Positions 43,901 through 55,418 of a stretch of 64,000 bases of DNA are shown piece after piece; position 1 is the first letter of the stretch, and each line of letters starts with the position of its first letter. A program made the translations under genes and the position numbers. The stretch spans positions 1 to 64,000 of the forward strand of contig BSDZ01000060.1 in assembly GCA_030268105.1 (NCBI GenBank). The letters are read 5' to 3'. A model generated the notes under the pieces. It searched no databases, was not told the DNA's origin, and saw nothing but the letters and a program-made list of their open reading frames with translations. The stretch is from Volvox africanus (taxonomy: Eukaryota > Chlorophyta > Chlorophyceae > Chlamydomonadales > Volvocaceae).

Positions 43901-46900
43901 ATACGGCCCAGGAGGGGCCGGGCGCTCTGCTGACTTCAACACAGTCATGGAGAGACCGTGAGGATTGGCGAAGTGTCGCTACGGCGGAGTGTTGAGATTT
44001 GGCAGCACTCTTGTTCAAATGAAGGATCCCAGGGAGTCTTCAATAGATTGAGTGCCCGGAATATGCATTCATGTGTGCGGCTGGCCGCAAGATCTCCGGC
44101 TGATTCCTGCTAGCTCAATAGCTAGGGCAGGGTGGCCAGGAAGACGCAGTCTGTTAAGAGTAAGCAACACTCATATATGAATGAATGACAGAGCAAGTAA
44201 TACGGCCCAGGAGGGGCCGGGCGCTCTGCTGACTTCAACACAGTCATGGAGAGACCGTGAGGATTGGTAAAGTGTCGCTACGGCGGAGTGTTGAGATTTG
44301 GCAGCACTCTTGTTCAAATGAAGGATCCCAGGGAGTCTTCAATAGATTGAGTGCCCGGAATATGCATTCATGTGTGCGGCTGGCCGCAAGATCTCCAGCT
44401 GATTCCTGCTAGCTCAATAGCTAGGGCAGGGTGGCCAGGAAGACGCAGTCTGTTAAGAGTAAGCAACACTCATATATGAATGAATGACAGAGCAAGTAAT
44501 ACGGCCCAGGAGGGGCCGGGCGCTCTGCTGACTTCAACACAGTCATGGAGAGACCGTGAGGATTGGTGAAGTGTCGCTACGGCGGAGTGTTGAGATTTGG
44601 CAGCACTCTTGTTCAAATGAAGGATCCCAGGGAGTCTTCAATAGATTGAGTGCCCGGAATATGCATTCATGTGTGCGGCTGGCCGCAAGATCTCCAGCTG
44701 ATTCCTGCTAGCTCAATAGCTAGGGCAGGGTGGCCAGGAAGACGCAGTCTGTTAAGAGTAAGCAACACTCATATATGAATGAATGACAGAGCAAGTAATA
44801 CGGCCCAGGAGGGGCCGGGCGCTCTGCTGACTTCAACACAGTCATGGAGAGACCGTGAGGATTGGCGAAGTGTCGCTACGGCGGAGTGTTGAGATTTGGC
44901 AGCACTCTTGTTCAAATGAAGGATCCCAGGGAGTCTTCAATAGATTGAGTGCCCGGAATATGCATTCATGTGTGCGGCTGGCCGCAAGATCTCCGGCTGA
45001 TTCCTGCTAGCTCAATAGCTAGGGCAGGGTGGCCAGGAAGACGCAGTCTGTTAAGAGTAAGCAACACTCATATATGAATGAATGACAGAGCAAGTAATAC
45101 GGCCCAGGAGGGGCCGGGCGCTCTGCTGACTTCAACACAGTCATGGAGAGACCGTGAGGATTGGTGAAGTGTCGCTATGGCGGAGTGTTGAGATTTGGCA
45201 GCACTCTTGTTCAAATGAAGGATCCCAGGGAGTCTTCAATAGATTGAGTGCCCGGAATATGCATTCATGTGTGCGGCTGGCCGCAAGATCTCCGGCTGAT
45301 TCCTGCTAGCTCAATAGCTAGGGCAGGGTGGCCAGGAAGACGCAGTCTGTTAGGAGTGAGCAACACTCATATATGAATGAATGACAGAGCAAGTAATACG
45401 GCCCAGGAGGGGCCGGGCGCTCTGCTGACTTCAACACAGTCATGGAGAGACCGTGAGGATTGGTGAAGTGTCGCTACGGCGGAGTGTTGAGATTTGGCAG
45501 CACTCTTGTTCAAATGAAGGATCCCAGGGAGTCTTCAATAGATTGAGTGCCCGGAATATGCATTCATGTGTGTGGCTGGCCGCAAGATCTCCGGCTGATT
45601 CCTGCTAGCTCAATAGCTAGGGCAGGGTGGCCAGGAAGACGCAGTCTGTTAAGAGTGAGCAACACTCATATATGAATGAATGACAGAGCAAGTAATACGG
45701 CCCAGGAGGGGCCGGGCGCTCTGCTGACTTCAACACAGTCATGGAGAGACCGTGAGGATTGGTGAAGTGTCGCTACGGCGGAGTGTTGAGATTTGGCAGC
45801 ACTCTTGTTCAAATGAAGGATCCCAGGGAGTCATCAATAGATTGAGTGCCCGGAATATGCATTCATGTGTGCGGCTGGCCGCAAGATCTCCGGCTGATTC
45901 CTGCTAGCTCAATAGCTAGGGCAGGGTGGCCAGGAAGACGCAGTCTGTTAAGAGTAAGCAACACTCATATATGAATGAATGACAGAGCAAGTAATACGGC
46001 CCAGGAGGGGCCGGGCGCTCTGCTGACTTCAACACAGTCATGGAGAGACCGTGAGGATTGGTGAAGTGTCGCTATGGCGGAGTGTTGAGATTTGGCAGCA
46101 CTCTTGTTCAAATGAAGGATCCCAGGGAGTCTTCAATAGATTGAGTGCCCGGAATATGCATTCATGTGTGCGGCTGGCCGCAAGATCTCCGGCTGATTCC
46201 TGCTAGCTCAATAGCTAGGGCAGGGTGGCCAGGAAGACGCAGTCTGTTAAGAGTAAGCAACACTCATATATGAATGAATGACAGAGCAAGTAATACGGCC
46301 CAGGAGGGGCCGGGCGCTCTGCTGACTTCAACACAGTCATGGAGAGACCGTGAGGATTGGTAAAGTGTCGCTACGGCGGAGTGTTGAGATTTGGCAGCAC
46401 TCTTGTTCAAATGAAGGATCCCAGGGAGTCTTCAATAGATTGAGTGCCCGGAATATGCATTCATGTGTGCGGCTGGCCGCAAGATCTCCAGCTGATTCCT
46501 GCTAGCTCAATAGCTAGGGCAGGGTGGCCAGGAAGACGCAGTCTGTTAAGAGTAAGCAACACTCATATATGAATGAATGACAGAGCAAGTAATACGGCCC
46601 AGGAGGGGCCGGGCGCTCTGCTGACTTCAACACAGTCATGGAGAGACCGTGAGGATTGGTAAAGTGTCGCTACGGCGGAGTGTTGAGATTTGGCAGCACT
46701 CTTGTTCAAATGAAGGATCCCAGGGAGTCTTCAATAGATTGAGTGCCCGGAATATGCATTCATGTGTGCGGCTGGCCGCAAGATCTCCAGCTGATTCCTG
46801 CTAGCTCAATAGCTAGGGCAGGGTGGCCAGGAAGACGCAGTCTGTTAAGAGTAAGCAACACTCATATATGAATGAATGACAGAGCAAGTAATACGGCCCA

Positions 46901-49900
46901 GGAGGGGCCGGGCGCTCTGCTGACTTCAACACAGTCATGGAGAGACCGTGAGGATTGGCGAAGTGTCGCTACGGCGGAGTGTTGAGATTTGGCAGCACTC
47001 TTGTTCAAATGAAGGATCCCAGGGAGTCTTCAATAGATTGAGTGCCCGGAATATGCATTCATGTGTGCGGCTGGCCGCAAGATCTCCGGCTGATTCCTGC
47101 TAGCTCAATAGCTAGGGCAGGGTGGCCAGGAAGACGCAGTCTGTTAAGAGTAAGCAACACTCATATATGAATGAATGACAGAGCAAGTAATACGGCCCAG
47201 GAGGGGCCGGGCGCTCTGCTGACTTCAACACAGTCATGGGGAGACCGTGAGGATTGGCGAAGTGTCGCTACGGCGGAGTGTTGAGATTTGGCAGCACTCT
47301 TGTTCAAATGAAGGATCCCAGGGAGTCTTCAATAGATTGAGTGCCCGGAATATGCATTCATGTGTGCGGCTGGCCGCAAGATCTCCAGCTGATTCCTGCT
47401 AGCTCAATACCTAGGGCAGGGTGGCCAGGAAGACGCAGTCTGTTAAGAGTAAGCAACACTCATATATGAATGAATGACAGAGCAAGTAATACGGCCCAGG
47501 AGGGGCCGGGCGCTCTGCTGACTTCAACACAGTCATGGAGAGACCGTGAGGATTGGTAAAGTGTCGCTACGGCGGAGTGTTGAGATTTGGCAGCACTCTT
47601 GTTCAAATGAAGGATCCCAGGGAGTCTTCAATAGATTGAGTGCCCGGAATATGCATTCATGTGTGCGGCTGGCCGCAAGATCTCCAGCTGATTCCTGCTA
47701 GCTCAATAGCTAGGGCAGGGTGGCCAGGAAGACGCAGTCTGTTAAGAGTAAGCAACACTCATATATGAATGAATGACAGAGCAAGTAATACGGCCCAGGA
47801 GGGGCCGGGCGCTCTGCTGACTTCAACACAGTCATGGAGAGACCGTGAGGATTGGTGAAGTGTCGCTACGGCGGAGTGTTGAGATTTGGCAGCACTCTTG
47901 TTCAAATGAAGGATCCCAGGGAGTCTTCAATAGATTGAGTGCCCGGAATATGCATTCATGTGTGCGGCTGGCCGCAAGATCTCCAGCTGATTCCTGCTAG
48001 CTCAATAGCTAGGGCAGGGTGGCCAGGAAGACGCAGTCTGTTAAGAGTAAGCAACACTCATATATGAATGAATGACAGAGCAAGTAATACGGCCCAGGAG
48101 GGGCCGGGCGCTCTGCTGACTTCAACACAGTCATGGAGAGACCGTGAGGATTGGCGAAGTGTCGCTACGGCGGAGTGTTGAGATTTGGCAGCACTCTTGT
48201 TCAAATGAAGGATCCCAGGGAGTCTTCAATAGATTGAGTGCCCGGAATATGCATTCATGTGTGCGGCTGGCCGCAAGATCTCCGGCTGATTCCTGCTAGC
48301 TCAATAGCTAGGGCAGGGTGGCCAGGAAGACGCAGTCTGTTAAGAGTAAGCAACACTCATATATGAATGAATGACAGAGCAAGTAATACGGCCCAGGAGG
48401 GGCCGGGCGCTCTGCTGACTTCAACACAGTCATGGAGAGACCGTGAGGATTGGTGAAGTGTCGCTATGGCGGAGTGTTGAGATTTGGCAGCACTCTTGTT
48501 CAAATGAAGGATCCCAGGGAGTCTTCAATAGATTGAGTGCCCGGAATATGCATTCATGTGTGCGGCTGGCCGCAAGATCTCCGGCTGATTCCTGCTAGCT
48601 CAATAGCTAGGGCAGGGTGGCCAGGAAGACGCAGTCTGTTAGGAGTGAGCAACACTCATATATGAATGAATGACAGAGCAAGTAATACGGCCCAGGAGGG
48701 GCCGGGCGCTCTGCTGACTTCAACACAGTCATGGAGAGACCGTGAGGATTGGTAAAGTGTCGCTACGGCGGAGTGTTGAGATTTGGCAGCACTCTTGTTC
48801 AAATGAAGGATCCCAGGGAGTCTTCAATAGATTGAGTGCCCGGAATATGCATTCATGTGTGCGGCTGGCCGCAAGATCTCCAGCTGATTCCTGCTAGCTC
48901 AATAGCTAGGGCAGGGTGGCCAGGAAGACGCAGTCTGTTAAGAGTAAGCAACACTCATATATGAATGAATGACAGAGCAAGTAATACGGCCCAGGAGGGG
49001 CCGGGCGCTCTGCTGACTTCAACACAGTCATGGAGAGACCGTGAGGATTGGTGAAGTGTCGCTACGGCGGAGTGTTGAGATTTGGCAGCACTCTTGTTCA
49101 AATGAAGGATCCCAGGGAGTCTTCAATAGATTGAGTGCCCGGAATATGCATTCATGTGTGCGGCTGGCCGCAAGATCTCCAGCTGATTCCTGCTAGCTCA
49201 ATAGCTAGGGCAGGGTGGCCAGGAAGACGCAGTCTGTTAAGAGTAAGCAACACTCATATATGAATGAATGACAGAGCAAGTAATACGGCCCAGGAGGGGC
49301 CGGGCGCTCTGCTGACTTCAACACAGTCATGGAGAGACCGTGAGGATTGGTGAAGTGTCGCTACGGCGGAGTGTTGAGATTTGGCAGCACTCTTGTTCAA
49401 ATGAAGGATCCCAGGGAGTCTTCAATAGATTGAGTGCCCGGAATATGCATTCATGTGTGCGGCTGGCCGCAAGATCTCCGGCTGATTCCTGCTAGCTCAA
49501 TAGCTAGGGCAGGGTGGCCAGGAAGACGCAGTCTGTTAAGAGTAAGCAACACTCATATATGAATGAATGACAGAGCAAGTAATACGGCCCAGGAGGGGCC
49601 GGGCGCTCTGCTGACTTCAACACAGTCATGGAGAGACCGTGAGGATTGGTAAAGTGTCGCTACGGCGGAGTGTTGAGATTTGGCAGCACTCTTGTTCAAA
49701 TGAAGGATCCCAGGGAGTCTTCAATAGATTGAGTGCCCGGAATATGCATTCATGTGTGCGGCTGGCCGCAAGATCTCCAGCTGATTCCTGCTAGCTCAAT
49801 AGCTAGGGCAGGGTGGCCAGGAAGACGCAGTCTGTTAAGAGTAAGCAACACTCATATATGAATGAATGACAGAGCAAGTAATACGGCCCAGGAGGGGCCG

Positions 49901-52100
49901 GGCGCTCTGCTGACTTCAACACAGTCATGGAGAGACCGTGAGGATTGGTAAAGTGTCGCTACGGCGGAGTGTTGAGATTTGGCAGCACTCTTGTTCAAAT
50001 GAAGGATCCCAGGGAGTCTTCAATAGATTGAGTGCCCGGAATATGCATTCATGTGTGCGGCTGGCCGCAAGATCTCCAGCTGATTCCTGCTAGCTCAATA
50101 GCTAGGGCAGGGTGGCCAGGAAGACGCAGTCTGTTAAGAGTAAGCAACACTCATATATGAATGAATGACAGAGCAAGTAATACGGCCCAGGAGGGGCCGG
50201 GCGCTCTGCTGACTTCAACACAGTCATGGAGAGACCGTGAGGATTGGCGAAGTGTCGCTACGGCGGAGTGTTGAGATTTGGCAGCACTCTTGTTCAAATG
50301 AAGGATCCCAGGGAGTCTTCAATAGATTGAGTGCCCGGAATATGCATTCATGTGTGCGGCTGGCCGCAAGATCTCCAGCTGATTCCTGCTAGCTCAATAG
50401 CTAGGGCAGGGTGGCCAGGAAGACGCAGTCTGTTAAGAGTAAGCAACACTCATATACGAATGAATGACAGAGCAAGTAATACGGCCCAGGAGGGGCCGGG
50501 CGCTCTGCTGACTTCAACACAGTCATGGAGAGACCGTGAGGATTGGCGAAGTGTCGCTACGGCGGAGTGTTGAGATTTGGCAGCACTCTTGTTCAAATGA
50601 AGGATCCCAGGGAGTCTTCAATAGATTGAGTGCCCGGAATATGCATTCATGTGTGCGGCTGGCCGCAAGATCTCCGGCTGATTCCTGCTAGCTCAATAGC
50701 TAGGGCAGGGTGGCCAGGAAGACGCAGTCTGTTAAGAGTAAGCAACACTCATATATGAATGAATGACAGAGCAAGTAATACGGCCCAGGAGGGGCCGGGC
50801 GCTCTGCTGACTTCAACACAGTCATGGGGAGACCGTGAGGATTGGCGAAGTGTCGCTACGGCGGAGTGTTGAGATTTGGCAGCACTCTTGTTCAAATGAA
50901 GGATCCCAGGGAGTCTTCAATAGATTGAGTGCCCGGAATATGCATTCATGTGTGCGGCTGGCCGCAAGATCTCCAGCTGATTCCTGCTAGCTCAATACCT
51001 AGGGCAGGGTGGCCAGGAAGACGCAGTCTGTTAAGAGTAAGCAACACTCATATATGAATGAATGACAGAGCAAGTAATACGGCCCAGGAGGGGCCGGGCG
51101 CTCTGCTGACTTCAACACAGTCATGGAGAGACCGTGAGGATTGGTAAAGTGTCGCTACGGCGGAGTGTTGAGATTTGGCAGCACTCTTGTTCAAATGAAG
51201 GATCCCAGGGAGTCTTCAATAGATTGAGTGCCCGGAATATGCATTCATGTGTGCGGCTGGCCGCAAGATCTCCAGCTGATTCCTGCTAGCTCAATAGCTA
51301 GGGCAGGGTGGCCAGGAAGACGCAGTCTGTTAAGAGTAAGCAACACTCATATATGAATGAATGACAGAGCAAGTAATACGGCCCAGGAGGGGCCGGGCGC
51401 TCTGCTGACTTCAACACAGTCATGGAGAGACCGTGAGGATTGGTGAAGTGTCGCTACGGCGGAGTGTTGAGATTTGGCAGCACTCTTGTTCAAATGAAGG
51501 ATCCCAGGGAGTCTTCAATAGATTGAGTGCCCGGAATATGCATTCATGTGTGCGGCTGGCCGCAAGATCTCCAGCTGATTCCTGCTAGCTCAATAGCTAG
51601 GGCAGGGTGGCCAGGAAGACGCAGTCTGTTAAGAGTAAGCAACACTCATATATGAATGAATGACAGAGCAAGTAATACGGCCCAGGAGGGGCCGGGCGCT
51701 CTGCTGACTTCAACACAGTCATGGAGAGACCGTGAGGATTGGCGAAGTGTCGCTACGGCGGAGTGTTGAGATTTGGCAGCACTCTTGTTCAAATGAAGGA
51801 TCCCAGGGAGTCTTCAATAGATTGAGTGCCCGGAATATGCATTCATGTGTGCGGCTGGCCGCAAGATCTCCGGCTGATTCCTGCTAGCTCAATAGCTAGG
51901 GCAGGGTGGCCAGGAAGACGCAGTCTGTTAAGAGTAAGCAACACTCATATATGAATGAATGACAGAGCAAGTAATACGGCCCAGGAGGGGCCGGGCGCTC
52001 TGCTGACTTCAACACAGTCATGGGGAGACCGTGAGGATTGGCGAAGTGTCGCTACGGCGGAGTGTTGAGATTTGGCAGCACTCTTGTTCAAATGAAGGAT
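40977..52100 (+). repeat. Higher-order repeat region with 3-, 11-, 12-, 15- and 18-monomer spacings
   Basis: Reading the diagnostic site after GGATTGG (TAAAG, TGAAG or CGAAG) monomer by monomer, the order TAA, TAA, CGA, CGA(+GGGGAG), TAA, TGA occurs from 40977, again from about 46360 (18 monomers later), and from about 49648 (11 monomers later) with one extra CGA unit. The CAATACCT variant sits at 42023, 42920, 47405 and 50993, separated by exactly 897, 4485 and 3588 bp (3, 15 and 12 monomers). Monomer subtypes are thus arranged in duplicated blocks. Confidence 0.75.
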
Positions 52101-52995
52101 CCCAGGGAGTCTTCAATAGATTGAGTGCCCGGAATATGCATTCATGTGTGCGGCTGGCCGCAAGATCTCCAGCTGATTCCTGCTAGCTCAATAGCTAGGG
52201 CAGGGTGGCCAGGAAGACGCAGTCTGTTAGGAGTGAGCAACACTCATATATGAATGAATGACAGAGCAAGTAATACGGCCCAGGAGGGTCCGGGCGCTCT
52301 GCTGACTTCAACACAGTCATGGAGAGACCGTGAGGATTGGTGAAGTGTCGCTACGGCGGAGTGTTGAGATTTGGCAGCACTCTTGTTCAAATGAAGGATC
52401 CCAGGGAGTCTTCAATAGATTGAGTGCCCGGAATATGCATTCATGTGTGCGGCTGGCCGCAAGATCTCCGGCTGATTCCTGCTAGCTCAATAGCTAGGGC
52501 AGGGTGGCCAGGAAGACGCAGTCTGTTAGGAGTGAGCAACACTCATATATGAATGAATGACAGAGCAAGTAATACGGCCCAGGAGGGGCCGGGCGCTCTG
52601 CTGACTTCAACACAGTCATGGAGAGACCGTGAGGATTGGTGAAGTGTTGCTACGGCGGAGTGTTGAGATTTGGCAGCACTCTTGTTCAAATGAAGGATCC
52701 CAGGGAGTCTTCAATAGATTGAGTGCCCGGAATATGCATTCATGTGTGCGGCTGGCCGCAAGATCTCCGGCTGATTCCCGCTAGCTCAATAGCTAGGGCA
52801 GGGTGGCCAGGAAGACGCAGTCTGTTAGGAGTGAGCAACACTCATATACGAATGAATGACAGAGCAAGTAATACGGCCCAGGAGGGGCCGGGTGTTGTGC
52901 TACGGTTAGTTTCCCGCTGATGCGTAGGTCGATGTGATCCTACAAGGCGAAATGCTATTGTGATGAACACATTGCATATGAATGAATCTGCATGA

Positions 52996-53002
52996 TATAA
53001 AT
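52996..53002 (+). promoter_or_regulatory. TATA-like motif in the LTR of element A
   Basis: TATAAAT lies about 100 bp into the LTR, with a second AT stretch, TTTATATATG, some 20 bp further on. LTRs carry the element's Pol II promoter, so this is a candidate core promoter. Only the motif is visible; the start site is not known and other AT-rich sites in the LTR are possible alternatives. Confidence 0.3.
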
Positions 53003-53137
53003 GTATTCGTGTACCTTTATATATGCATTTGGCATGTTGTCATTATCCATCGCGACATCGCATCATGGCAAATCCGCCTAGCATGCATGAAAGCCCGAAG
53101 CATTGAAGTGCGCAATATGCTCGTGCTACGAAACGAT

Positions 53138-53166
53138 AAGTAATATTATCTGATATAATATTACTT
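53138..53166. other. AT-rich 12-bp perfect dyad in the LTR (element A)
   Basis: AAGTAATATTAT and ATAATATTACTT form perfect arms around a 5-nt loop (CTGAT). The arms are unchanged in the two reversed LTRs at 58924-58952 and 62103-62131, where the loop reads ATCAG on the + strand and so differs by one base from CTGAT on the element strand. It could be a regulatory dyad or an RNA structure; no specific role can be assigned. Confidence 0.65.
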
Positions 53167-53719
53167 CATTACAGCACACGTTGAGAGCGCCGCACTCGTC
53201 GCGACACATGCCCTGCAACCGGATATCGTTATCCGGACCCTTGCATCATGCGAATGCTGGAAAGGCTTATACGTTGTTATACATGGACATCGCCTATACG
53301 CAGTAGGGTTGTCTCACTTAGGATCGGCCTCCTAGTGTGAATCGTACGGCATCGCGATGCTGCGAGTATAACAGATGCGAGGACGGCTAAGCAAGACAAG
53401 ACATTCGATACCGGAGAACACTTGTGTGTTCTATATTACTATTGCTTTATGCTATTCTACTTAGCCCGAGCTAAGCCTGAACTTCGCTAATCACCGCCGC
53501 GTGATGACTGCTTGCTTCTGGCGCTGACAGCGATTTCGTCCATTGCATCGTTCCGATCTGTAAGACTGTAAGTTATATCTCTCTTCGTCTTGAAGTCTTC
53601 TGCTGTCTCTGTTTGCTCTCGCTTGCCTTGCTGTACTTGCAAGTGCTCGCGCATCGGTGTCGAAAGTCTCCAGACGTACAGATACTTATGAGCAAATGCG
53701 AACGAGAGGTACAACAAAT

Positions 53720-53734
53720 TGGTATCGAGACAGG
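53720..53734 (+). promoter_or_regulatory. Primer binding site of element A
   Basis: TGGTATCGAGACAGG starts four bases after the LTR end. A TGG start complementary to a tRNA CCA end at this place is the expected minus-strand primer site. The TGGTATC beginning resembles sites of elements primed by initiator methionine tRNA, but the following bases (CGAGA instead of CAGAG) differ from the plant version. The tRNA identity is an inference. Confidence 0.65.
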
Positions 53735-54182
53735 TTCGTTGCCTAACTGTCTCTCTTTGTCTAATCGGAAGTTGGTTCTTTCTATGGCGAGTTCCAGCGA
53801 TGAACCACAAGGACCGCTAGATACTTTTGCCGAAGACCTAGGCCACGCCGTTTTGGACGCCGCCGCTTCCGGTTTGTAATTGTTTAATTGCTTTTGCTTA
53901 GATTGCTGCACTTGTTGTGTAAGTGTATGCTCTGAGTCGCAGGTAATCTCAGTGCACCGGCATTGCTTGCCGCGGCGACTGAGACCGGCTTTCGTCCGGA
54001 CCATTTGGCGACTCTCATCGCCCAAACTACGGAGATCAGGACTCAGCTGGGCAAGTACTTGCTGAGTTTACTGAATCTTCTCAAGAGTACTGTCGGTAGG
54101 CTCACCGAATTGCTTTGTACTCTTGCCTTTGCGATAGAAGTCGGCTTCTATTACGCAAACCTAGGGTATCGTTTCATGCTCC
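53735..54182 (+). other. Leader between primer site and gag of element A
   Basis: About 450 bp without a long open frame. Two short stretches look protein-like. One starts at an ATG at 53784 and ends at a TAA at 53877-53879. The other runs in another frame from about 53954 to 54217 and overlaps the gag start. They could be remnants of a longer gag N-terminus broken by indels, or exons around a small intron; I could not find a convincing splice pair. They may equally be fortuitous leader ORFs. Confidence 0.4.
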
Positions 54183-55418
54183 ATGTCCGCGGAACACGAC
54201 GATACGCCGCACACTAGCCTAGCTAGCCAACCCGATTTTGTTGTGGCTGCTAGAGCACCGGATAGAGGTCTTGAGGCTGTTGGCGCACGAGCCACTCAAG
54301 AGCCCCTTGTCCTTCAGACCCCTGCTCACTTAATTGTGCCGCATTCAGCAGTGAACACGAATATGGACAACACTGCTGGACCAAGGGTTCTGCCATTACC
54401 TCAAGCTCGAGGGCATGATGACATCCCTGAGGTGATGAGATTGTCGATTCCCGTTCCTAGGCTCAATAATTCGCTGACCGACAAGACACCAGGGCATAGC
54501 ATAGCCGATGCAACTCGTGCGTATGTGCGTGACGCTAAAAAGTATCTCCAGGCTGTTCATGGTGGCGATAATGACGGTATCAGGTGTCTCTTCGTTGGTA
54601 ACACCCTCGAGGGCTCAGCGAAGGACTGGTATCGCAATTGGACCAACGCCCGGGGCAACTATACTTTTGATGAGTTGGTCGCCGCTTTGCTCGCACGGTT
54701 CGCTACTGAGGTTCAAGCACGTGATGTGGAGGCTCGTAAGGTTTTGGCAGCCGGTAGCTACCACATGCGTCGGGGTGAAAATGTACCTGAGTACCAGTCA
54801 CGCTTCGAAGCACGAGTGACCCCCATTGCTGATCTCACTGAAACCGAGTGTGTCTTTTGGTTTAAGCGAGGCCTGACGAAACTTTTGGCTAAATGGTGCG
54901 CTACTGACTTGGCTGGGGTGCCGATCAAGTCGTATGATGCTTTGGTCACTTTTGCTAAGGGTACGGAGATACGACTCCTTGCCGGTGAGGAAGAAGTCAA
55001 GTCTGTCCCTCGTGCAAATGCCGTGCAAGTGCAGGATCCGCTTGGGAAAGCTGTAGCTCTCGACCAGGAACTCGGAGCGACCCGCCCCACGCCTACTGCC
55101 GCGACGCGACGTAGCAACCGGCAACGCCAGGTGCGCGGGGGCGCTAGCTCGGGTGTCCGTGGGTCAGGAGGAGCAGGTCCGAGCTCGGACCCGGCTAAAA
55201 ACAGGAAGTGTGGTGGTGCGCCGTCGACGGCAGCCGCACAGCGTTCCGACCCCAATGCGAAGCGGACTCGCACGGACGACACGTATATGCCAAAATGGAA
55301 TTGCAATCGTTCCGAATTCGAGCGTCGGAAATTGGCCAATGTTTGTCTACGGTGTGCGGAGAGCCATTCCACGAAGGATTGCCCGCTAATGCCGCCGTTT
55401 GTACCTCAGCCGAAATAG
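54183..55418 (+). CDS. gag: Gag polyprotein of element A (411 aa)
   Basis: Gag forms the virus-like particle in which Ty3/gypsy RNA is packaged and reverse transcribed. Residues about 105-265 match the usual retrotransposon Gag core pattern: FVGNTLEGSAKDWYRNW at 137-153, then F-EL-AAL-ARF and the Y-MRRGENVPEYQSRF stretch. Residues 300-365 are a basic, Gly/Ser/Pro-rich linker. A single zinc knuckle follows at 388-400 (C388, C391, H395, C400), preceded by the typical FERRKLANVC run. Its spacing is CX2CX3HX4C, one residue shorter than the common CX2CX4HX4C. The ATG at 54183 is the first in frame after upstream stops; the true start could lie further upstream if the leader is frameshifted. The frame ends at a single TAG, after which the same frame is open for another 486 nt. 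Confidence 0.88.
   Translation: MSAEHDDTPHTSLASQPDFVVAARAPDRGLEAVGARATQEPLVLQTPAHLIVPHSAVNTNMDNTAGPRVLPLPQARGHDDIPEVMRLSIPVPRLNNSLTDKTPGHSIADATRAYVRDAKKYLQAVHGGDNDGIRCLFVGNTLEGSAKDWYRNWTNARGNYTFDELVAALLARFATEVQARDVEARKVLAAGSYHMRRGENVPEYQSRFEARVTPIADLTETECVFWFKRGLTKLLAKWCATDLAGVPIKSYDALVTFAKGTEIRLLAGEEEVKSVPRANAVQVQDPLGKAVALDQELGATRPTPTAATRRSNRQRQVRGGASSGVRGSGGAGPSSDPAKNRKCGGAPSTAAAQRSDPNAKRTRTDDTYMPKWNCNRSEFERRKLANVCLRCAESHSTKDCPLMPPFVPQPK

Larger units (their letters stand above)
1..52892 (+). repeat. 299-bp tandem satellite array, about 177 head-to-tail monomers
   Basis: The same ~299-bp unit repeats without interruption. Landmarks in each unit are GGATCC, AGATCT, TATGCATTCA and a GC-rich GGCCCAGGAGGGGCC inverted repeat. 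From GGATCC at 10261 to GGATCC at 52695 there are 142 monomers; the net shortfall of 24 bp is explained by five 4-bp deletions (about 20810, 23797, 27378, 27973, 31257), one 2-bp deletion (about 24375) and two 1-bp deletions (about 13981, 17958). The period is not a multiple of three, so reading frames rotate and no frame stays open beyond about 160 codons. The array is cut on the right by an LTR at 52893 and runs off the window on the left. Long homogeneous arrays of this kind are typical of centromeric, pericentromeric or subtelomeric heterochromatin; which one applies is not visible here. I do not recognise the satellite family. Confidence 0.97.
52893..53716 (+). repeat. 5' LTR of element A (824 bp)
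   Basis: It begins TGTTGTGCTACGG and ends GGTACAACA, so its ends form the perfect 6-bp inverted repeat TGTTGT/ACAACA with canonical TG...CA termini. The boundaries are fixed on the left by the switch out of satellite and on the right by the primer binding site. Two further copies (58374-59197 and 61553-62376, both reversed) have exactly the same length. It contains a TATA-like motif and several hairpins: a 12-bp AT-rich dyad at 53138-53166, CCGGATA/TATCCGG at 53219-53236, AGAACAC/GTGTTCT at 53415-53432 and CTTAGC/GCTAAG at 53460-53475. Short open frames inside it look fortuitous. Confidence 0.93.

Noticed and set aside
1..52892. CRISPR array
   Set aside because: The whole 299-bp unit repeats; there are no short repeats with unique spacers and no cas-like genes.
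1..52892. rDNA intergenic spacer subrepeats
   Set aside because: No rRNA-like sequence flanks the array in this window; the right flank is retrotransposon. It cannot be excluded beyond the left edge.
1..52892. CENP-B box or telomeric repeat within the monomer
   Set aside because: I found no convincing match to the CENP-B box consensus and no short telomere-type tandem motif.
156..52920. Many 60-160 codon open frames in the satellite on both strands
   Set aside because: They recur with the 299-bp monomer, change frame from unit to unit because 299 is not a multiple of three, exist on both strands, and end at whichever variant creates a stop. No domain or codon signal supports them.
53138..53166. 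TAATATTAC, the replication nonanucleotide of geminivirus-like replicons
   Set aside because: It lies in the stem arm of an LTR dyad, not in a loop, and there is no Rep gene; coincidence of AT-rich sequence.
53487..54065. Short frames of 60-150 codons in the LTR and leader on both strands
   Set aside because: The same frames occur in each LTR copy, overlap each other, and show no family features.
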